A DNA stretch of 54,973 nt, taken from positions 1 through 54,973 of the forward strand of contig CALADF010000024.1 of assembly GCA_937890835.1 (NCBI GenBank), read 5' to 3'. Positions 49,795-54,973 of the stretch are shown piece after piece (position 1 is the stretch's first letter; every line of letters begins with the position of its first letter). This stretch comes from an uncultured bacterium (lineage in GTDB: Bacteria; Actinomycetota; Coriobacteriia; Coriobacteriales; Eggerthellaceae). Made by a program: the position numbers and the translations under genes. The notes beneath the pieces were generated by a model. The model did no database searches. It saw only the letters and a list, made by a program, of their open reading frames with translations, and was not told the DNA's origin.

Positions 49795-52098
49795 CTAGCC
49801 GCGCGAGCGAAGTCGAACGCGGTTGATGCAGGCGAAGATCTCCTGGCGGCGCGGCATCGCAAGGCCCGCCTCGGGATTGCGCGTGTTGCCGACGGCCGTG
49901 ATGCCGTTCTCTTCGATCTCCTTCATCACGGCGTCAACCATCTCGCGAACGCTGAGGCGTGCGAGATAGTCGTGCTCAACGCACCAGCGCAGGATGTTGG
50001 CAAGCGCCTTCCCCTGTTCCACGTCGACGAGCTGCTCGACGAAGCGCAGGTCGCAGCCAACCGTGCCGACGAAGATGTCGACGCCGTTGAACGCCTTCAC
50101 CTTAATGCGCTCGGGGGCGTCGGGCTTGCCGGTCTCACGACGCTCGGCGTTCTCGCGCTTCGCGATGGAAGCCGTCTTCCAAACGAGCGGATGAGGCGGC
50201 GTGGAAACGTAACGCAGCTCTCGCGGCATGGCGAAGTCGGGGGCGCCGACGACGGGTTTCTCCCCGCGCATCGAGCAAACCTCGCGCACGCGCTCGGTGA
50301 TATCGTGCGGCATGTAGGAATCCATCTGGATCACGGTATCGGCGACGGAGAAGAACGCCCCCGAAGAGCCCGCGACGATGATGGTGGAGATTCCCGCGCG
50401 CTCGTACAGGTCACGCAAACGCTCGACGAACGGGGTGATGGGTTCTTCCTCGCGCGTGATGACCGCCTGCATGAGCTCGTCGCGAACCATGAAGTTGGCG
50501 GCTGAGGTGTCCTCGTCGAGGATGAACACACGCGAGCCCGCCTCGGCAGCTTCGATGGTGGACGCAGCCTGGGAGGTGGAGCCGCTGGCATCCTCGGTCC
50601 AGAAGCTTTTGGTGTCGGCGCCGTTGGGCAGGTTGTTGATGAAAAGCGAGATGTCGACGCCGCGCACGCTGCGGCCGTCCTCAGCGCGCAGCTTCACCGC
50701 CGTCTCGTCGCACACCACGAACTCACGACCGTCGTCCGCGACATGATCGTACACGCCCGACTCGATGGCCTTCACGAGCGTCGACTTGCCATGGTAACCG
50801 CCGCCGACGATGAGCGTGACGCCTCGCGGAACGCCCATGCCCGAGATGGAACCGGCGTGGGGAAGCTCGATCGTGCAACGCATGGACTCGGGAGACGAGA
50901 ACGCCACCGCGTCGGCCATGGGACGCTTCGAAATGCCGCTCTCGCGCGGCAGGATGGCTCCATCGGCGACGAAGCACACCAGCTCGCGCTCGGCGATGGC
51001 AACGCGCAGGGCGTGCTGATCCTCGGCAAGATCGGCGATCGCCTCAAGCTCGCCTTCCGCGTAGCTTACATGCAGCAGGGACTCGCGCACGATGCGGGGC
51101 AACGCCTCGAACAGCATCGTGGACATATCGCGGGCGGTGACCCCGCGATCGCGAGACGGGAAGCTCGCCTCGAAGCGGACCTCGACGGCCTCGTCGCTCA
51201 CCTCGACGGCCGAGCGCTTCAAAATCTCGGGGCCGGGCTTGCTGACGAAGAACTCGCCGCCTTTGATGAAGTCGGGGAAATGACAGGCGTTCTGGGAAAC
51301 AGCACGCCCGAATCGGCGCAGCAGCGCGTCCTCGAGGGCGGTGCGCTTCCACGCCTCGTCGAACAGCTCAGCCGGGAACTCGGCGACGTCTTGGGGGACG
51401 CGAACGGTGAGCGACGAGGGGTTGGCGAACGGGTCGGCCTGGACATGGTTGATGAGAAGGTCGAAGCCATCGAAGGAATACGTTCCCACAAGACCGCGGT
51501 ACGAACCGAAGTTATGCCCGTCCATGCCATCGATGAGGTTCTGCAGCTCTTTATAGTTGCCGGTACGCGGCTTGCGCGGACCCTTGGCGTCGCGACGCGG
51601 GCCGCGCTCGTCGAAGCGCCTGTCGCCGCGCGGCTTGTCGCCAAATGGTTTGCCGCCGCGGTCGCCGTAGGGCTTGCCGCCACGCGGCTTGTCTCCGTAA
51701 GGCTTGCGGTCGCGGTCGCCGTAGGGCTTGCGGTCGCGGTCGCCGTAGGGCTTGCGATCGCCGTAGGGCTTGTCGCCGTAGGGCTTGTCGCCGTAGGGCT
51801 TGTCGCCGTAGGGCTTGCGGTCGCCACCGCGGTCGCCGTAGGGCTTGCGGTCGCCGTAGGGCTTTCCGCCACGCGGCCTGTCACCGTAGGGCTTGCGATC
51901 GCCGTAGGGCTTGCGGTCGCGGTCGCCGTAGGGCTTATCGCCGTAGGGCTTGCGGTCGCCGTAGGGCTTTCCGCCACGCGGCCTGTCTCCGTACGGTCGA
52001 GAGTCTCGTCTATCGCCGCCACGGTAGGGCTTATCCCCTCGCTTGCCGTCGAAGTCGCGTCCGCCCTCACGCGGAGCGCGCTTGTCATCGTATCCCAT
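49795..52098 (-). CDS. Predicted RNA-binding-type ABC-class ATPase with KPYGD-repeat tail
   Basis: Protein of 767 aa. Residues 33-159 are a tandem repeat of KPYGD/RKPYGDR units (about sixteen PYGD plus one PFGD) mixed with RGG boxes, certainly disordered. From about 178 the protein matches the ABC_ATPase family (COG3044/PF09818): TGNYKELQNLIDGMDG, Walker A GGGYHGKST (about 430-440), a degenerate signature GSTSQA (about 500) and Walker B VFILDEDTSAANF (about 522-535), ending CINRVRLRSRG. The ATG at 52098 is chosen because the repeat protein begins there; the frame open to 52173 has no site. The kinetoplastid relative MRB1590 is, from memory, an RNA-binding editing factor. It follows rplW with a terminator between. 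Bacterial role unknown. Confidence 0.88.
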   Translation of the reverse strand: MGYDDKRAPREGGRDFDGKRGDKPYRGGDRRDSRPYGDRPRGGKPYGDRKPYGDKPYGDRDRKPYGDRKPYGDRPRGGKPYGDRKPYGDRGGDRKPYGDKPYGDKPYGDKPYGDRKPYGDRDRKPYGDRDRKPYGDKPRGGKPYGDRGGKPFGDKPRGDRRFDERGPRRDAKGPRKPRTGNYKELQNLIDGMDGHNFGSYRGLVGTYSFDGFDLLINHVQADPFANPSSLTVRVPQDVAEFPAELFDEAWKRTALEDALLRRFGRAVSQNACHFPDFIKGGEFFVSKPGPEILKRSAVEVSDEAVEVRFEASFPSRDRGVTARDMSTMLFEALPRIVRESLLHVSYAEGELEAIADLAEDQHALRVAIAERELVCFVADGAILPRESGISKRPMADAVAFSSPESMRCTIELPHAGSISGMGVPRGVTLIVGGGYHGKSTLVKAIESGVYDHVADDGREFVVCDETAVKLRAEDGRSVRGVDISLFINNLPNGADTKSFWTEDASGSTSQAASTIEAAEAGSRVFILDEDTSAANFMVRDELMQAVITREEEPITPFVERLRDLYERAGISTIIVAGSSGAFFSVADTVIQMDSYMPHDITERVREVCSMRGEKPVVGAPDFAMPRELRYVSTPPHPLVWKTASIAKRENAERRETGKPDAPERIKVKAFNGVDIFVGTVGCDLRFVEQLVDVEQGKALANILRWCVEHDYLARLSVREMVDAVMKEIEENGITAVGNTRNPEAGLAMPRRQEIFACINRVRLRSRG
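51622..52000 (-). repeat. Coding tandem repeat (KPYGD units)
   Basis: About 380 bases made of 12-, 15- and 21-base direct repeats of the codons for Lys-Pro-Tyr-Gly-Asp(-Arg), nearly identical at the DNA level (GCCGTAGGGCTT on the plus strand). The near-identity of synonymous positions points to recent unit duplication, so the length may differ between strains. Confidence 0.93.
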
Positions 52099-52187
52099 CA
52101 GGCACCTTCTCGCTTTCCCTATTTCGTTTTGCCAAACTGCGAAGCGGGATCGGGGCGCATAAGCCCACCTCACCCGAAGCCGATGCT

Positions 52188-52193
52188 ATTGTA
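52188..52193 (-). promoter_or_regulatory. Candidate -10 box of the ABC ATPase gene
   Basis: TACAAT within the imperfect dyad CCGATACAATAGCATCGG, about 90 bases before the ATG and after the rplW terminator. No -35 match. It resembles the TACAAT boxes before tig and adk. Confidence 0.4.
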
Positions 52194-52257
52194 TCGGCTC
52201 GAACGCGCTTAGTGCGCGTCATATCAAATCACCATGCGCTCCCTTGAGCGCGCGGCG

Positions 52258-52293
52258 CAAAAAGGCGCCCCGAGAGCGATCCCGGGGCGCCTT
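52258..52293 (-). terminator. Terminator after rplW, ending the first part of the split S10 operon
   Basis: On the minus strand AAGGCGCCCCG (52283-52293) pairs with CGGGGCGCCTT (52262-52272), 11 bp, then TTTTTG. It lies 31 bases after the rplW stop. Confidence 0.94.
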
Positions 52294-52323
52294 GCATTAA
52301 CTCTCGAAGATATCAGAGCGAAT

Positions 52324-52608
52324 TTACGCGCTGAAGATCTCGATGGTGTCGCCTTCCTTCAGCGTGACCATGGCCTTTTTCCAAGTGCGGGTCTTGCCGG
52401 CGGCGTAACGCACGCGCTTGGGCTTCGGCTTCACGTTGAGGGTGTTCACCTTCACGACGGTGACGTCGAAGATAGCCTCGATAGCCTGACGGATCTCGAC
52501 CTTGTTGGAGTCCTTGGCCACCTCGAAGGTGTACACGTTGTTCTCCATCATGTCGTAGCTGTGCTCCGTGATGATGGGGCGAATGATGACCTCGCGGGGA
52601 TCCTTCAT
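52324..52608 (-). CDS. rplW: Ribosomal protein uL23
   Basis: 94 aa. REVIIRPIITEHSYDMMENN at the start, with Glu15 in the place of the Glu that docks trigger factor in E. coli L23; C-terminal GKTRTWKKAMVTLKEGDTIEIF. The stop is followed by a strong terminator rather than rplB. Its ATG abuts the rplD stop. Confidence 0.98.
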   Translation of the reverse strand: MKDPREVIIRPIITEHSYDMMENNVYTFEVAKDSNKVEIRQAIEAIFDVTVVKVNTLNVKPKPKRVRYAAGKTRTWKKAMVTLKEGDTIEIFSA

Positions 52609-53235
52609 TTATGCAAGCACCTCCTCGATGCGATTCAGGCAGGTGTCGACGATCACGAGCGCCTTGTTGTCGATGAGCTCGTAGGTGTTGATGTCGCCTA
52701 CCGGGACGATGTTCACCTCATGGATGTTGCGGAACGACAGGAACGTCTCGACGTCCTCGTTGCCGATGACCAGCGTGATGCGCTTGCCCTCGAGGCCGAG
52801 CGCCTTCAGCGCCGCGACGGCGTCTTTGGTGCAGGGCTTCTCGAACCCGAAGTCCTTGACGATGACGAGCTCGCCGTCGGCCAGCTTGGCGGAGAGCGCG
52901 GAGCGCATCGCCAGCTTGACCTCCTTGCGGTTCACCTTCATCTCGTAGGAACGGGTATGCGGGCCGAACACCACGCCGCCGCCGACCCAATGGGGTGCGC
53001 GGATGGTGCCCTGACGAGCACGGCCGGTGCCCTTCTGACGCCACGGCTTCTTGCCGCCGCCGCGAACCTGGCCGCGCGTGCGGGTGTTAGCGGTGCCCTG
53101 TCGCCAGGAAGCACGCTGCGCCTTGACGACGTGGTGCATGACGTGCATGTTCGGCTCGATGCCGAACACGGACTCAGCGAGCTCGGCGGTGCCGGCGGCT
53201 GCGCCCTTCACGTCCTTGATCTCAATGGTTGCCAT
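52609..53235 (-). CDS. rplD: Ribosomal protein uL4
   Basis: 208 aa. RASWRQGTANTRTRGQVRGG and KPWRQKGTGRARQGTIRAPHWVGGGVVFGP form the extended rRNA-binding loop (about 40-95). L4 is the S10-operon repressor in E. coli; the leader of this operon lies outside the window. Confidence 0.99.
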   Translation of the reverse strand: MATIEIKDVKGAAAGTAELAESVFGIEPNMHVMHHVVKAQRASWRQGTANTRTRGQVRGGGKKPWRQKGTGRARQGTIRAPHWVGGGVVFGPHTRSYEMKVNRKEVKLAMRSALSAKLADGELVIVKDFGFEKPCTKDAVAALKALGLEGKRITLVIGNEDVETFLSFRNIHEVNIVPVGDINTYELIDNKALVIVDTCLNRIEEVLA

Positions 53236-53267
53236 ATTATCTGCAGCTCCTTGTAACCTAGTACGGA

Positions 53268-53888
53268 TTAAGCCATGCGAACGCGCACGATCGCGTTCTT
53301 GCCGCCCGGAACCGCGCCCTTGACGAGGATGAGGTTCTGATCCTCGTCGATGCGAACGATCTCGAGGTTCTTGACGGTGACGGTGTCACAGCCCATGTGA
53401 CCGGGAAGCTTCAGGCCCTTGAAGACGCGAGACGGAGTCGCGCACTGGCCCACGGAACCCGGAGCACGGTGGAAGTGAGCGCCGTGACCGCCCGGGCCGC
53501 CGCCGAAGCCGTAGCGCTTCATGACGCCGGCGAAACCCTTGCCCTTAGAAGTGCCCGTGACGTCGACCTTCTTGACGTCCGCGAACGCTGCGACGGTCTG
53601 CTCGTCGCCGACCTTGTACTCGCCGGCGTTCTCAACGCGAACCTCGCGCAGGTAACGCTTCGGCTCGGCGCCCTGCTTGTCGAAGTGACCCTGCATGGGC
53701 TTGTTGACACGGCGGGGCTTGATGTAGCCGAAGCCCATCTGCACGGCCTCGTAACCGTCGGTCTCGGTGGTCTTGACCTGGCAGACCTTGTTGGGTTCAG
53801 CCTGGATGACCGTGACGGGGACGACGGTGTCGTCCTCGGCGAAGATCTGGGTCATGCCGATCTTCTTACCAAAGATAGCGTTAATCAT
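53268..53888 (-). CDS. rplC: Ribosomal protein uL3
   Basis: 206 aa from the ATG at 53888, placed about 9 bases after AAGGGGGG; an in-frame TTG at 53897 is rejected. INAIFGKKIGMTQIF, KGKGFAGVMKRYGFGGGPGGHGAHFHRAPGS and VKGAVPGGKNAIVRVR are diagnostic. Confidence 0.98.
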   Translation of the reverse strand: MINAIFGKKIGMTQIFAEDDTVVPVTVIQAEPNKVCQVKTTETDGYEAVQMGFGYIKPRRVNKPMQGHFDKQGAEPKRYLREVRVENAGEYKVGDEQTVAAFADVKKVDVTGTSKGKGFAGVMKRYGFGGGPGGHGAHFHRAPGSVGQCATPSRVFKGLKLPGHMGCDTVTVKNLEIVRIDEDQNLILVKGAVPGGKNAIVRVRMA

Positions 53889-53903
53889 GTAGCACAACCC
53901 CCC

Positions 53904-54212
53904 TTACAGCTTGATCTCGATGTCCACGCCAGCAGGGAGATCGAGACGCATCAGCGAGTCGACCGTGTTCGGGGTCGGCTCGAGGATGTCGATGAGGCGC
54001 TTGTGCGTGCGCATCTCGAACTGCTCGCGGGAGTCCTTGTTCATATGCGGCGAGCGGATGACGCAGTACATGTTGCGCTCCGTCGGCAGCGGAATAGGAC
54101 CGGAAACCTTGGCACCCGTCTTCTGGGCGGTATCGACGATGAGCTTGGTGGACTGATCCACGATCTCATGATCGTATCCCTTGAGTCGGATGCGAATCTT
54201 TTGATTAGCCAC
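53904..54212 (-). CDS. rpsJ: Ribosomal protein uS10
   Basis: 102 aa. MANQKIRIRLKGYDHEIVDQS and the KVSGPIPLPTERNMYCVIRSPHMNKDSREQFEMR signature. It starts only 36 bases after fusA, so str and S10 genes are joined without tuf between them. Confidence 0.99.
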   Translation of the reverse strand: MANQKIRIRLKGYDHEIVDQSTKLIVDTAQKTGAKVSGPIPLPTERNMYCVIRSPHMNKDSREQFEMRTHKRLIDILEPTPNTVDSLMRLDLPAGVDIEIKL

Positions 54213-54248
54213 TTACCTTACCTCCAAAGTGAGCTTCGACGGGTCGCC

Positions 54249-54973
54249 TTAGGCGTTTCCGCCAGCCTTGCTGATAATTTCTTCCTGCACGCTCTTGGGA
54301 ACGGGCTCGTAAGAGTCGAACTGCATGGTGTACACAGCACGGCCCTGAGTGCCGGAACGCAGGTCGGTCGCGTAACCGAACATGTTGCCCAGCGGCACCT
54401 TCGCGTTGACGACGATGGCGTTGCCACGCTTCTCCTGGCCCAAGATCATGCCGCGGCGGCTCGGGATGTCGCCCATGACGAAGCCGGTGTACTCCTCGGG
54501 AGTCTCGATCTCGACAGCCATGACGGGCTCGAGGATGACCGGGTTGGACTTCTTCAAAGCGTCCTTGATGGCCATGGAGCCTGCCACCTTGAACGCCGCC
54601 TCGGAGGAGTCGACGTCATGGTAGGAGCCGTCGATGAGCTCGACCTTGATGTCCTCGACCGGGTAGCCGGCCAAAACGCCGGAGTTCAGCGCCTCCTGGA
54701 TGCCCTTGTCGATCGAGGGGATGTACTCCTTGGGAACCACGCCGCCGACGATCTTGTTGACGAACTCGTAGCCGGCGCCGGCCTCCTGCGGGTACATGTT
54801 GATGATCGCGTGACCGTACTGGCCGCGACCGCCGGACTGACGCACGAACTTGCCTTCGGCGTTCATGACCTCCTTGCCGGGACGCTCGCGGTAGGCAACC
54901 TGCGGCTTGCCGACGTTCGCCTCGACCTTGAACTCGCGGAGGAGACGGTCGACGATGATCTCGAGGTGCAGCT
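54249..54973 (-). CDS. fusA: Elongation factor G, C-terminal part
   Basis: About 241 C-terminal residues of the translocation GTPase; the 5' part is outside the window. The visible sequence covers domain III end to domain V: LHLEIIVDRLLREFKVEANV, GRGQYGHAIINMYP, SGVLAGYPVEDIKVELIDGSYHDVDS, EPVMAVEIETPEEY and MGDIPSRRG. The MNAEGK methionine near 54866 is internal, not a start. The GTPase domain cannot be seen. Confidence 0.98.
   Translation of the reverse strand, partial: LHLEIIVDRLLREFKVEANVGKPQVAYRERPGKEVMNAEGKFVRQSGGRGQYGHAIINMYPQEAGAGYEFVNKIVGGVVPKEYIPSIDKGIQEALNSGVLAGYPVEDIKVELIDGSYHDVDSSEAAFKVAGSMAIKDALKKSNPVILEPVMAVEIETPEEYTGFVMGDIPSRRGMILGQEKRGNAIVVNAKVPLGNMFGYATDLRSGTQGRAVYTMQFDSYEPVPKSVQEEIISKAGGNA

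Noticed and set aside
51622..52000. Possible CRISPR-like or intergenic repeat array
   Set aside because: Units are in frame, contiguous without unique spacers, and encode a continuous KPYGD repeat in a real protein.
44599..52098. Mobile element carrying the block that splits the S10 operon
   Set aside because: No transposase, integrase, terminal inverted repeats or target duplications were seen at either end, and base composition looks like the surroundings.

Overview
The window looks like a piece of an anaerobic, high-GC actinobacterial chromosome, most likely family Eggerthellaceae (Slackia/Eggerthella-like). The grounds are a DmsABC-type molybdenum reductase locus next to a large membrane-bound LuxR-type regulator, a one-piece pyruvate:ferredoxin oxidoreductase, Actinobacteria-style ribosomal proteins (L24 with a C-terminal zinc ribbon, zinc-type S14) and a peptide-type ABC transporter with a fused permease-ATPase. 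The genus is a guess; no rRNA is present.

Layout. 1-1293 (minus): a strong promoter drives tRNA-Tyr, tRNA-Thr, tRNA-Met and tuf (3' end outside the window), an arrangement resembling the E. coli tRNA-tufB operon. 1742-6931: a secreted NlpC/P60 hydrolase, a PEBP-family protein, a sodium/proline symporter and a class I aminotransferase. 7153-14725: the respiratory locus dmsA-dmsB-dmsC-torD-like-second dmsC (minus), with a divergent 12-TM LuxR regulator; paired inverted repeats lie between them. 14930-34272: a nutrient-use region with PFOR (minus), a family-5 binding lipoprotein, permease, fused permease-ATPase and ATPase (plus), an iron-type alcohol dehydrogenase, then a DapA/NanA-family lyase, an AGE-type epimerase and an atypical ROK-like kinase in one operon. 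Facing it is an operon of a large membrane protein, nagB and nagA. Together these could take up sialic acid (or a related N-acetyl sugar) and feed it through ManNAc, GlcNAc, GlcNAc-6-P and GlcN-6-P to fructose-6-P, with PFOR consuming the pyruvate.

34376-54973 (minus): the ribosomal protein region, from fusA through rpsJ, rplC, rplD and rplW, then rplB to secY, and adk. The most unusual feature is that the normally unbroken S10 operon is split between rplW and rplB by about 8 kb. This block encodes a predicted RNA-binding-type ABC ATPase with a long KPYGD-repeat tail, a trigger factor lacking its usual ribosome-docking signature, a YgiQ radical SAM protein with a long basic tail, and a family 4 glycosyltransferase. 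The break is sealed by a terminator after rplW and a near-consensus promoter before rplB. A 32-34 nt element near that rplB promoter recurs only at the tRNA-tuf promoter, 43 kb away, suggesting shared control of the two translation operons. Further palindromes carrying TATAAT hexamers lie in the rplX/rplE and rpmD/rplO gaps.

The best candidate for an undescribed system is the rplW-ATPase-trigger factor-YgiQ-rplB locus; second is the putative sialic-acid pathway with its unexplained dehydrogenase and kinase. All functional statements come from reading the sequence and recalled family knowledge; no searches were run.
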